The notes under the pieces: model-generated
What the model was told of the DNA's origin: nothing
The model's database searches: none
Seen by the model: only the letters and a program-made list of their open reading frames with translations
Assembly (NCBI GenBank): GCA_037382365.1
Contig: JARRPZ010000092.1
Span: 1 to 10,410 of the forward strand
Source: Lentisalinibacter sp037382365
GTDB taxonomy: Bacteria > Pseudomonadota > Gammaproteobacteria > Steroidobacterales > Woeseiaceae
Direction: 5' to 3'
DNA: 10,410 nucleotides
Made by a program: the position numbers and the translations under genes
In this document: piece after piece, positions 1 to 5,952 of the stretch
Layout: each line of letters opens with the position of its first letter
Position numbering within the stretch: the stretch's first letter is position 1

Positions 1-1125
1 CGCGATCCCGTCGTCCCGCCAGCGCCCGGCCCATTCCTCGGTCAGGATCATCAGGCCCCGTTTGGCGCGTGCATAGGCGACCGCTCCGGAATAGGCGCCG
101 TGCTCGCTCTGCAGGTCGTCGACGTGGATCTTCTGTGTGTACATGCCGCCGGACAACACGTTGACCACCCGCGCCGCCCCGGTCTGCTGCAACAGCGGAT
201 GCAGCCTTTCGGTCAGGATAGAGGGCCCGAGCAGCAGCAGCGCGAAGCTCTTCTCGAGACCCTCCGGCGTCACCTGTCGCGGATTGAAAAGCGCCCCGGC
301 GTTGTTGATCAGGACATCGATGGGTCTGCCGTCCGCCAGCAGCCGGTCGCACAGTGCATGCACGTCGGCCATCAGGGAGAGGTCGGCAATCTCGTATTCG
401 ATGCTGCCGTTGCCCGTCCGTTCTTTCAGTTCCTCGACGAGGTGACGGGCCCTGACTTCGTCCCGCGCCACCAGGACCAGACCGGCGCCGCGGCGGGCCA
501 GCTCCTCGGTCGCGGCACGGCCGATTCCCGACGTCGCGCCGGTGACGACCATACGCTTCTCGCCGAGATAGGCCGAGATCGGCCGCCAGTGCCGGCGCGC
601 GGCACAGTAACCGAGTCGTGTGAAACGCCACAGGCCGGGGAGCACCAGGCGATCGGCAGCCGCGATCCAGGGAGAAGCGCCGGGCGGATCGAACGCGTCT
701 TCGAGTGCACTTTTCAGGCCGCCCATTGCACTTTTTCCGACCCGATCCATGATGCCGGGGAAACTTCGACTGACGACGGCGATCGGTGCGGGGAAGTCGA
801 ATTTTGCGATGTAGCGCACGCGGGTGCGAGCGCCGACGCCGCGGAACCGGATCTCCTCGTTCGCCGTGAAGAAACGCGAGTCGACTGTCATGCGGATGCG
901 GGCGTCCGGTTCGAACTCGACCACGCGGTAGTGCAAGGAGAAGCCCGCCTTCATGTCGATGCGGTACTCCGTGCCGACCCCGGAAGGCCCCTCGGTGAGC
1001 CGCGCGGCCCGCTCGACGGCCGGGTCCCATTCTTCGATTCGGGAGAAATCCGCCAGATACGCGAATGCTTCGTGCAGGGGGCGCGAGACCTCTATGGTCT
1101 CGTCGAGAATCACTGGGTCGGTCAT
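1..1125 (-). CDS. SRPBCC domain fused to DHRS12-like short-chain dehydrogenase/reductase (C-terminus outside window)
   Basis: Translating the minus strand from ATG at 1125 gives an open frame of 375 codons running off the window edge. Residues 1-145 look like an SRPBCC/START-type ligand-binding fold, of the polyketide-cyclase type (EAFAYLADFSRIEEWDP near the start). A linker (about 150-190) leads to an SDR Rossmann domain with cofactor motif TGATSGIG (195-202), NNAG (274-277), and catalytic S325, Y351 and K355 (YARAK). The stretch SGGMYTQK followed by DLQSE matches human DHRS12 and its bacterial relatives, so the classical NAD(P)-dependent oxidoreductase chemistry should be intact; the substrate is unknown. 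No signal peptide or membrane segment is seen, so it is probably cytoplasmic. The ATG has only a weak upstream ribosome site, but the SRPBCC fold begins right behind it. It diverges from the mddA-like gene. The SDR substrate-binding C-terminus lies beyond position 1. Confidence 0.88.
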   Translation of the reverse strand, partial: MTDPVILDETIEVSRPLHEAFAYLADFSRIEEWDPAVERAARLTEGPSGVGTEYRIDMKAGFSLHYRVVEFEPDARIRMTVDSRFFTANEEIRFRGVGARTRVRYIAKFDFPAPIAVVSRSFPGIMDRVGKSAMGGLKSALEDAFDPPGASPWIAAADRLVLPGLWRFTRLGYCAARRHWRPISAYLGEKRMVVTGATSGIGRAATEELARRGAGLVLVARDEVRARHLVEELKERTGNGSIEYEIADLSLMADVHALCDRLLADGRPIDVLINNAGALFNPRQVTPEGLEKSFALLLLGPSILTERLHPLLQQTGAARVVNVLSGGMYTQKIHVDDLQSEHGAYSGAVAYARAKRGLMILTEEWAGRWRDDGIA

Positions 1126-1176
1126 GAATTTTTACCGCGGTGGTTGACGGCGCGTTATTCGGAGCCGGGCACCGGT

Positions 1177-1188
1177 CGGATGCATCCG
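1177..1188. promoter_or_regulatory. Perfect 12-bp palindrome in divergent spacer
   Basis: CGGATGCATCCG is a perfect inverted repeat in the 135-bp gap between the SDR fusion and the mddA-like gene. It sits just upstream of the candidate mddA -35 box. Its place suggests an operator shared by both genes, but no regulator is known and a chance palindrome in GC-rich DNA is possible. Confidence 0.3.
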
Positions 1189-1197
1189 GGCGTGCGG

Positions 1198-1226
1198 TTG
1201 CCGAGGTCCCGCCCGGAGCGTAGGCT
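1198..1226 (+). promoter_or_regulatory. Candidate sigma70 promoter for mddA-like gene
   Basis: TTGCCG (1198-1203) and TAGGCT (1221-1226) are separated by exactly 17 bp, matching 4/6 and 3/6 of the consensus boxes. A start near 1233 would leave a leader of about 28 nt holding the purine-rich ribosome site (GGAGAAGGGGGGAG, 1243-1256). Confidence 0.42.
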
Positions 1227-1260
1227 GATTCAACCGACCTGCGGAGAAGGGGGGAGCGCC

Positions 1261-2037
1261 ATGCGCAGATTTCTCGTGCTCGTCTATGGTGTCAGCTGCT
1301 ATCTGATCTTCTTCGGTACGTTCCTGTACCTGATCGGTTTCCTCGGCAACTTCGCGGTACCAAAAGCCATCGACGACGGTGCCGTCGCTCCGCTGTTGCC
1401 GGCGCTGCTGCTGGACCTGGGCCTCGTCGCGCTCTTCGGCATCCAGCACAGCGTGATGGCGCGACCAGCGTTCAAGCAACGCTGGACCCGCATCGTGCCC
1501 CGGTCGGTGGAACGCAGCACCTACGTACTGGTGACCAGCCTCATCCTGATTTCGATCTTCTGGTTGTGGCAACCGCTACCGCAGACGGTCTGGCGGGCAG
1601 AGGCACCGTGGCTGGCCGGCCTGCTCACGACACTGTTCTTCACCGGCTTCCTGATCACGCTGCTCTCGACCTACATGACGGATCATTTCGACCTGTTCGG
1701 TCTTCGGCAGGTCTGGCTGCGCTTCGTCCGCCGTCCCTACGAATACCCGCCGTTCAAGGTCAGCTGGTTCTACCGGCTGATACGCCATCCGCTGTACTCG
1801 GGCCTGATACTCGCTTTCTGGGCGACGCCGCACATGACCGTGGGCCACCTCCTGTTCGCGGCCGGCATGACGAGCTACATCCTGATCGCCGTGCGTTTCG
1901 AGGAGCAGGATCTGGTGAGCTTTCTCGGGGATCGCTATCGCGACTATCAGCGCGAGGTGCCGATGCTGGTTCCGAGACCGGGTCGGACCTACCGGCCCGT
2001 GGATGCCGGCGAACGCGCACCGAGCGGCATGCGCTGA
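1261..2037 (+). CDS. mddA: Methanethiol S-methyltransferase-like integral membrane protein (MddA family)
   Basis: 258 aa. The family transfers a methyl group from S-adenosylmethionine to methanethiol, giving dimethyl sulfide; it belongs to the NnrU/isoprenylcysteine methyltransferase (ICMT) superfamily of the inner membrane. Hydrophobic segments lie at about residues 5-28, 45-63, 87-103, 117-137 and 183-211. Family marks: FGIQHSVMARP (59-69), VERSTYVL (83-90), DHFDLFGLRQVWL (141-153), the ICMT-like RHPLYSG (175-181), and EEQDL with a C-terminal YRDYQREVPMLVP tail (214-238). Only the final 20 or so residues look family-atypical and polar. The ATG at 1261 is chosen because a strong purine-rich ribosome site precedes it and the first membrane helix starts at once; the same frame stays open far upstream, but that part is antisense to the SDR gene. 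The assignment rests on remembered family sequence; a related thiol or other small-molecule methyltransferase is the main alternative. Confidence 0.82.
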   Translation: MRRFLVLVYGVSCYLIFFGTFLYLIGFLGNFAVPKAIDDGAVAPLLPALLLDLGLVALFGIQHSVMARPAFKQRWTRIVPRSVERSTYVLVTSLILISIFWLWQPLPQTVWRAEAPWLAGLLTTLFFTGFLITLLSTYMTDHFDLFGLRQVWLRFVRRPYEYPPFKVSWFYRLIRHPLYSGLILAFWATPHMTVGHLLFAAGMTSYILIAVRFEEQDLVSFLGDRYRDYQREVPMLVPRPGRTYRPVDAGERAPSGMR

Positions 2038-2070
2038 AGGCAGCGATCCGGCGGCCGGCGCACGCGCTCG

Positions 2071-2265
2071 TCAGAGGTCGTCCAGCTCCCCGTTGTCGTA
2101 GCGTTTCAGGAAGCGCTTGATGAAGCGCCGCACTTCCCGCGCCGCGGAGGTGTCCAGGTCCCGGCACGCCTCGAGGAAGCGGTCCCGCATCTCGCTGTCG
2201 AGCCGCAGCACGAGTTGCGCGTCCTTCTTCTTCTTTTTCTTCTTGTCTTTGTCTTTACTGGCCAC
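2071..2265 (-). CDS. Small ribbon-helix-helix DNA-binding protein with lysine-rich tail (orphan)
   Basis: 64 aa from a GTG at 2265. After the lysine-rich stretch KDKDKKKKKKKD (4-15) comes a ribbon-helix-helix pattern: beta strand AQLVLRLD (16-23), helix A about 24-38 and helix B about 40-56 (SAAREVRRFIKRFLKRY), typical of Arc/CopG-type dimeric DNA-binding proteins. The basic tail may add non-specific DNA contact. No toxin partner is adjacent: the gene is convergent with mddA (33-bp gap) and divergent from the lipoprotein gene, so an antitoxin role is not supported and a transcriptional regulator is likelier. The frame is open upstream to a TTG at 2379, but that part overlaps the hairpin/AT-rich control region and does not resemble the family, so I prefer the GTG, although its ribosome site (CGGGA) is weak. 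Starting at the internal methionine 26 would remove the DNA-contacting strand. Confidence 0.72.
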   Translation of the reverse strand: MASKDKDKKKKKKKDAQLVLRLDSEMRDRFLEACRDLDTSAAREVRRFIKRFLKRYDNGELDDL

Positions 2266-2301
2266 GGCTATCCCGAGCTCGGCGACGCGCGGACGGCGCG
2301 T

Positions 2302-2344
2302 CGTCTTCCCGACCGCCGGAAGACGTTGTTGTCTTCCCGGTCGG
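2302..2344. promoter_or_regulatory. Two mutually exclusive hairpins in the RHH-gene leader
   Basis: Arm A (2302-2309, CGTCTTCC) can pair with B (2318-2325, GGAAGACG). Alternatively B, as GGAAGAC (2318-2324), pairs with C (2331-2337), extended by CCGACCG (2309-2315) with CGGTCGG (2338-2344): 14 bp, one 2-nt bulge and a 6-nt loop. The two folds share B and so exclude each other. The element lies 37 nt before the GTG of the RHH gene on its coding strand. It could be an attenuator-like leader or a protein-binding operator; there is no U tract to make it a plain terminator. Confidence 0.5.
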
Positions 2345-2513
2345 CCGATGTATTGCAGTGTATATACGTGAGCAACCAAAGGTCCATAACGGTATCTCGA
2401 AAGGACCGGCGTAAGGTTACGGAATCGTTACAGAAATGCACAACAAAAGTATATACAAAACTGCGAGCAGCGATGTACACTGACTATACTTCACTGGCAA
2501 CTGGGGGGTTCAA
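2345..2513. promoter_or_regulatory. AT-rich divergent promoter/operator region (RHH gene and lipoprotein gene)
   Basis: This stretch is visibly richer in A and T than its surroundings and has no credible gene. It holds two copies of the palindrome GTATATAC (2360-2367 and 2449-2456), an inverted repeat CGTAAGGTTACG (2410-2421), and GTTAC repeated 11 bp apart (2416-2420, 2427-2431). A good -10 box for the lipoprotein gene is TATACT at 2485-2490, although no clear -35 box stands 16-18 bp before it. Such repeats are what a ribbon-helix-helix regulator could bind, so autoregulation by the neighbouring RHH protein is a reasonable inference. Confidence 0.5.
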
Positions 2514-3113
2514 ATGGTGAAGGATATCCTGCAGCCCGTTTCGTGGGCTGGCGCTCTGTGTGTCGCGATGGCTCTGGGTGGCTGCGCGACGAACGGCAGC
2601 ATCGATACGGCGGACGAGCTGGCGCGCGCCAGCGCGGACGATCCGGGCACGCTGGTGTTCGGCCGGTTCGAGCTAATAAGAAACGGTCACGAGGTGGAAC
2701 TCGGCGACGGCATTTTCGCCAATTCCGCCCGCTTGTTCCTCGAGAACGGTGACGGCGTGCGTGAGATCACGGGCGCCGTCGGTCCGGGCGGGGAATTCGG
2801 CTGGCTGCTGCAGCCGGGTCGCTACCGCGTCACCAGCATCGGTTTCCGGTATCACGGGCAGCCGATTGAGCCGCTCACCAGCTTCAGCTTCTCGGTGCCG
2901 GAAGGCTATCGGGCGAGCTATGCCGGCACCATCCGGCTGGAGGCGAGCTTCGACCAGAACTATCTCGGCACGCGCGCCCGGGTCGATCGCTATGCGATCA
3001 GCAACGACTGCGCGATCGAATGCGCCGACCGTCTGTCCGCCGTCGAGGTGGCGCGGGACGAGGCGACGATCGCATTGTTCAGCTGGGATCAGCAGGTCGC
3101 CTCGATCGACTAG
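2514..3113 (+). CDS. Putative outer-membrane or periplasmic lipoprotein, function unknown
   Basis: 199 aa. A signal peptide with hydrophobic core (about 9-21) ends in the lipobox LGGC, with C24 as the lipidated residue; the next residue is Ala and not Asp, so outer-membrane sorting by Lol is expected. The mature part looks all-beta: VFGRFELIRNGHEVELG (about 48-64), then a segment with the pattern LLQPGRYRVTSIGF typical of small beta-sandwich domains that 'extend, then grade' a structural value (as in DUF2846-like or carboxypeptidase-regulatory-like folds). Two cysteines near the C-terminus (DCAIEC) could form a disulfide. I do not recognise a family. The start ATG follows a GGGGGG ribosome site at 2503-2508 by 5 nt. 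It is transcribed away from the RHH gene, and is followed by a UUCG-loop hairpin before the M14 gene, with which it may be co-transcribed. Confidence 0.8.
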   Translation: MVKDILQPVSWAGALCVAMALGGCATNGSIDTADELARASADDPGTLVFGRFELIRNGHEVELGDGIFANSARLFLENGDGVREITGAVGPGGEFGWLLQPGRYRVTSIGFRYHGQPIEPLTSFSFSVPEGYRASYAGTIRLEASFDQNYLGTRARVDRYAISNDCAIECADRLSAVEVARDEATIALFSWDQQVASID

Positions 3114-3121
3114 GCCGTGTG

Positions 3122-3137
3122 GCGGCCTTCGGGCCGT
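3122..3137 (+). terminator. Short UUCG-tetraloop hairpin after lipoprotein gene
   Basis: CGGCC (3123-3127), loop TTCG, GGCCG (3132-3136), plus an outer G.U pair, starting 8 nt past the stop. The stable UUCG loop suggests an RNA end or processing barrier, but there is no U tract, so it may protect the 3' end or cause only partial termination. Confidence 0.35.
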
Positions 3138-3160
3138 GCAGAGTATGGCGCGTGACGATT

Positions 3161-3184
3161 GTGCGGCCGGGATTCCGGCCGTAC
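3161..3184 (+). promoter_or_regulatory. 10-bp stem-loop directly upstream of the M14 peptidase start
   Basis: Arms 3161-3170 and 3175-3184 pair fully (one G.U) around a 4-nt loop GATT. The stem ends 10 nt before ATG 3195, where a ribosome site would normally be, and no Shine-Dalgarno sequence is visible. It could restrict translation, or act as a partial terminator with the hairpin upstream of it. Confidence 0.4.
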
Positions 3185-3194
3185 GATCGCCGTC

Positions 3195-4895
3195 ATGAGC
3201 GGCGACTTCCGTAACCGATACCTGAGCTACGACGAACTGACCGCGACCCTGCACGCGTGGGTCGAGAGGTGGCCCGGGCACGCGCGGCTCGAATCCCTGG
3301 GAACGACGGCGGAAGGCCGGGAGCTCTGGCTCCTGACCGTCGGCCCGCAGCCGGAAGAGCGCCGTCCGGCCGTGTGGGTCGACGGCAACATGCATGCCGC
3401 CGAGCTCTGTGGTTCCAGCGTCGCACTCGGCATCGCCGAGGACATGCTGAGGCTGCACGCGGAGGACGCGGTGCCGCACAACCTGTCGCCGGCGGTCTGC
3501 GCGGCGTTGCGCGAGACCCTCTTCTACGTGATGCCCCGCGTGTCGCCCGATGGCGCCGAGCGCATGCTCACGGAGTGCCGTTACGTGCGCTCGAACACCC
3601 GGGACGACCGTCCCGACGAGAGCCGCTCGTACTGGCGCCCCCGGGACCTGGACGGAGACGGCCGGGCGCTCGCGATGCGCATCGAGGACCCGACCGGGGA
3701 ATTCGTCCAGGCCCCGGACGTCCCGAATCTGATGGTGCTGCGGACGATCGACGACGAAGGTCCGTTCTACAAGCTGTACCCGGAAGGCGTCATCGAGAAT
3801 TTCGACGGCCGTACGATCCCGTCGCCCTCGTTCCTCTCCGACAGCCCCATCGATCTGAATCGGAACTTCCCCTGGTCGTGGGCACCCGATCACGAGCAGC
3901 CGGGCGCGGGCAGCTACCCGGGCAGCGAAGCCGAGTCCCGGGCGGTCATCGAGTTCACTACCGCCCATCCCAACATCTTCGCCTGGCTGAACCTGCACAC
4001 CTTCGGCGGCGTCGGCATCCGGCCGCTCGGGCATCTGCCGGACTCGAAGATGGACCAGGAGGACCTGGCCATCTTCCGCCAGATCGGTGCCTGGCTGGAG
4101 GAGTACACCGGCTACCCGATGGTGAGCGGCTACGAGGAATTCCTGTACGAGCCGGACAAGCCGCTGCACGGGGACCTGACCGACTACGCATACCACCAGC
4201 GGGGCTGCATCGCCTACGTCGTCGAGCTCTGGGACCTGTTCCGCCAGGTCGGCCTGGAGCGCAGGAAGCCGTTCGTCAAGGCTTACACCGATCTCGACCG
4301 GGACGACATGGTGGCGATCGCCCGCTGGGACCGGGAACACAATGCCGGTCGCGCCGTGCTCGACTGGACGCGTTTCGAGCATCCGCAGCTGGGTACGGTC
4401 GAGCTGGGGGGCATCGATCCCCGCGTCGGCATGTGGAACCCGCCCAGTGAACTGTTGCCCGGGATCTGTAATCAGCACGCGGCGGCTTTCCTGCGGGTGG
4501 CGGCGATGACGCCGCGGCCCCGCATCGCGGACATCACCACTACGACGCTCGGCGATGGGCTGAGCCGCGTGGATATCACCATCGAGAACCGGGGCTATCT
4601 GCCCACCTACGTGCTGAGTTCGGCGAAAAAGCTCAGCTGGAACGAAGCGCCCTACCTGGAGGTGGAGTGCACGGGCTGCGAACTGGTCGAAGGAAGCCGG
4701 CGTCGGCCCGTGGGACACCTGGACGGCTGGGGCCGCGGGGCCGGCGAGGGGACCGGCGCCCTGTATTATCCCTATGGCCGCGGTACGACGGGCCGGGCCA
4801 GGCAATCACTGGTGGTGAAAGGCAAGGGCACGCTGCGGGTGAGTCTGCGCTCCTGCCGCATCGGCGAGACGTGGCACGAGCTGGTGCTCGAGTGA
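3195..4895 (+). CDS. M14-family zinc carboxypeptidase, cytoplasmic
   Basis: 566 aa. Expected to cleave C-terminal residues from peptides, or to work on a modified amino-acid bond. The M14 active site is complete: zinc ligands H67 and E70 in DGNMHAAE, H268 in LNLHTFGG; substrate-binding region DLNRNFPWSW with R223; general acid/base E344 in VVELWD. A region with RDLDGDG (150-156) may be a metal-binding or structural insertion. After the catalytic domain (to about 360) a C-terminal beta-sandwich follows (about 440-566, with ITIENRGYLPT), common in this subfamily. No signal peptide is seen, which suggests a cytoplasmic role in peptide turnover. The ATG at 3195 is preferred to an in-frame TTG at 3159 because the conserved start of this subfamily follows the ATG and the hairpin lies between them. 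It converges with the pirin gene. The exact substrate cannot be told from sequence. Confidence 0.9.
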   Translation: MSGDFRNRYLSYDELTATLHAWVERWPGHARLESLGTTAEGRELWLLTVGPQPEERRPAVWVDGNMHAAELCGSSVALGIAEDMLRLHAEDAVPHNLSPAVCAALRETLFYVMPRVSPDGAERMLTECRYVRSNTRDDRPDESRSYWRPRDLDGDGRALAMRIEDPTGEFVQAPDVPNLMVLRTIDDEGPFYKLYPEGVIENFDGRTIPSPSFLSDSPIDLNRNFPWSWAPDHEQPGAGSYPGSEAESRAVIEFTTAHPNIFAWLNLHTFGGVGIRPLGHLPDSKMDQEDLAIFRQIGAWLEEYTGYPMVSGYEEFLYEPDKPLHGDLTDYAYHQRGCIAYVVELWDLFRQVGLERRKPFVKAYTDLDRDDMVAIARWDREHNAGRAVLDWTRFEHPQLGTVELGGIDPRVGMWNPPSELLPGICNQHAAAFLRVAAMTPRPRIADITTTTLGDGLSRVDITIENRGYLPTYVLSSAKKLSWNEAPYLEVECTGCELVEGSRRRPVGHLDGWGRGAGEGTGALYYPYGRGTTGRARQSLVVKGKGTLRVSLRSCRIGETWHELVLE

Positions 4896-4911
4896 CGCGA
4901 GTCCGGCAGGT

Positions 4912-4964
4912 ACCGTCCGGACCGAACCGTCCGGACGAACCGGTCCGCAAGGACTCATCCGGAC
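4912..4964. terminator. Triple TCCGGAC repeat with hairpin between convergent genes
   Basis: TCCGGAC occurs at 4916-4922, 4930-4936 and 4958-4964. The first two lie in an 11-bp direct repeat (ACCGTCCGGAC, 4912-4922 and 4926-4936), and because the core is palindromic they fold into a 9-bp stem (4914-4922 with 4929-4937, 6-nt loop). Placed between the 3' ends of the M14 gene and the pirin gene, it is a plausible two-way terminator, although neither strand has a U tract. Confidence 0.42.
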
Positions 4965-4983
4965 GACACCGATGGCCCGCCGG

Positions 4984-5844
4984 TCAGTAATTCACGAGGG
5001 CGCCCGAACGATAGTCGGCGACGGCCTGCTCGATCTCTTCCCGGGTGTTCATCACGAACGGGCCGTACTGGGCGACCGGTTCGCCGAGCGGCCGGCCCGC
5101 CAGCAGGATGAAGCGGGCCAGGTCCCCCACCGATTCGATGCTGACCGCGTCACCATCGGTCAGCACACCCGCGGTGCGTGGCGGCAGCGCCCGGGCGTCA
5201 GCCCCGGCGCCGACGGTGATGCTGCCTTCGTAGGCGTACAGGAAAGCGTTGTGTCCGGCCGGCAGCGGGCAGTCGAAGACCTGCCCGGCGGCGAGTTCGA
5301 CGTCCAGGAAGACGGGTTCGGTGGTGAGGCCGCGGATCGGTCCCACGGTGGTGCCGTCGTCTCCGGCCACCTCTCCGGCGATCACCTTCAGCCGGGCGGC
5401 GGACACCCGTGCGGAGGGGATCTCGGACGCCGGTATGTCCCGATAACCCGCCGGCTTCATCTTCTCCGCCGCGGGCAGGTTGATCCAGAGCTGAAAGCCC
5501 CGCATGCGGCCCTCCCGCTGCTGCGGCATCTCCGAGTGGACGATGCCGCGGCCGGCCGTCATCCACTGCACGCCGCCCTCGGTGAGTTCGCCGACATTTC
5601 CCAGGTGGTCCTCGTGCCGCATGTGGCCGTTCAGCATGTAGGTCACGGTCTCGAAACCACGGTGCGGATGGGACGGGAAGCCGGCGATATAGTCCTCCGG
5701 ATTCTCCGTGCCGAACTCGTCGAGCATCAGGAACGGGTCGAGGCGCGTACCCGCGGAGGAACCGATGCTGCGGCGCAGACGGACGCCGGCCCCGTCGGAG
5801 GTTTCGACGCCCGGTATGACATGACTGAGTGTCCTGGTACTCAT
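4984..5844 (-). CDS. Pirin family protein
   Basis: 286 aa, bicupin fold. Bacterial pirins bind a metal and include quercetin 2,3-dioxygenases (YhhW-type) and regulators of central metabolism; the role here is unknown. Metal ligands match the family: H59 and H61 in the stretch FPSHPHRGFETVTYML, and H103 with E105 in RGIVHSEMP. The C-terminal cupin includes LPAGHNAFLYAYEG (195-208), followed by a tail MNTREEIEQA. The ATG at 5844 is picked because AGGAGG stands 10 nt ahead (complement of 5855-5860); the open frame adds 35 unrelated residues upstream that would overlap this ribosome site. It is divergent from the S9 peptidase gene (108-bp gap) and convergent with the M14 gene. Cytoplasmic: no signal peptide. 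Confidence 0.93.
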   Translation of the reverse strand: MSTRTLSHVIPGVETSDGAGVRLRRSIGSSAGTRLDPFLMLDEFGTENPEDYIAGFPSHPHRGFETVTYMLNGHMRHEDHLGNVGELTEGGVQWMTAGRGIVHSEMPQQREGRMRGFQLWINLPAAEKMKPAGYRDIPASEIPSARVSAARLKVIAGEVAGDDGTTVGPIRGLTTEPVFLDVELAAGQVFDCPLPAGHNAFLYAYEGSITVGAGADARALPPRTAGVLTDGDAVSIESVGDLARFILLAGRPLGEPVAQYGPFVMNTREEIEQAVADYRSGALVNY

Positions 5845-5874
5845 CGTTTCGTTTCCTCCTGACAAACCGAATTG

Positions 5875-5886
5875 GGCGCCGGCGCC
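5875..5886. promoter_or_regulatory. Perfect 12-bp palindrome GGCGCCGGCGCC between pirin and S9 genes
   Basis: A perfect inverted repeat in the 108-bp divergent gap, upstream of the pirin ribosome site. It may be an operator shared by both genes; in DNA this rich in G and C a chance palindrome is a real alternative. Confidence 0.2.
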
Positions 5887-5910
5887 GGACGAACGGCCGC
5901 CGCGAGCGGG

Positions 5911-5916
5911 TATCAT
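5911..5916 (+). promoter_or_regulatory. Candidate -10 box for S9 peptidase/DJ-1 operon
   Basis: TATCAT matches the -10 consensus at five of six positions and lies 37 nt before the start codon at 5953. No convincing -35 box stands at the usual distance (GACGAA, 5888-5893), so an activator or a weak promoter is possible. GAGAGG (5941-5946) is the likely ribosome site. Confidence 0.33.
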
Positions 5917-5952
5917 GGCAGCTTTTCCCGCCAGCCATGAGAGAGGCACCTG

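Noticed and set aside
1144..1149. TTGACG as a -35 box for mddA.
   Set aside because: No -10-like sequence stands 16-18 bp downstream; the pair at 1198/1221 has the right spacing.
100..1260. Upstream extension of the mddA frame to position 100 (a 645-aa reading).
   Set aside because: The first 387 residues lie antisense to the SRPBCC-SDR gene, which has clear catalytic motifs. A strong ribosome site and membrane helix mark the true start at 1261.
2071..2379. Toxin-antitoxin module centred on the RHH protein.
   Set aside because: No toxin-like small gene lies next to it on the same strand; the flanking genes are a membrane methyltransferase and a lipoprotein.
2673..4805. 710-aa open frame on the minus strand.
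   Set aside because: It is antisense to the M14 gene with its complete zinc site; long antisense frames are expected in GC-rich DNA, and the translation is low-complexity in R, P, H and Q with no motif.
4972..5862. 296-aa plus-strand frame across the pirin gene.
   Set aside because: Shadow of pirin, whose metal ligands and ribosome site are on the other strand.
5845..5949. 35-residue N-terminal extension of pirin.
   Set aside because: It would overlap the AGGAGG ribosome site and the divergent S9 promoter, and does not resemble the family.
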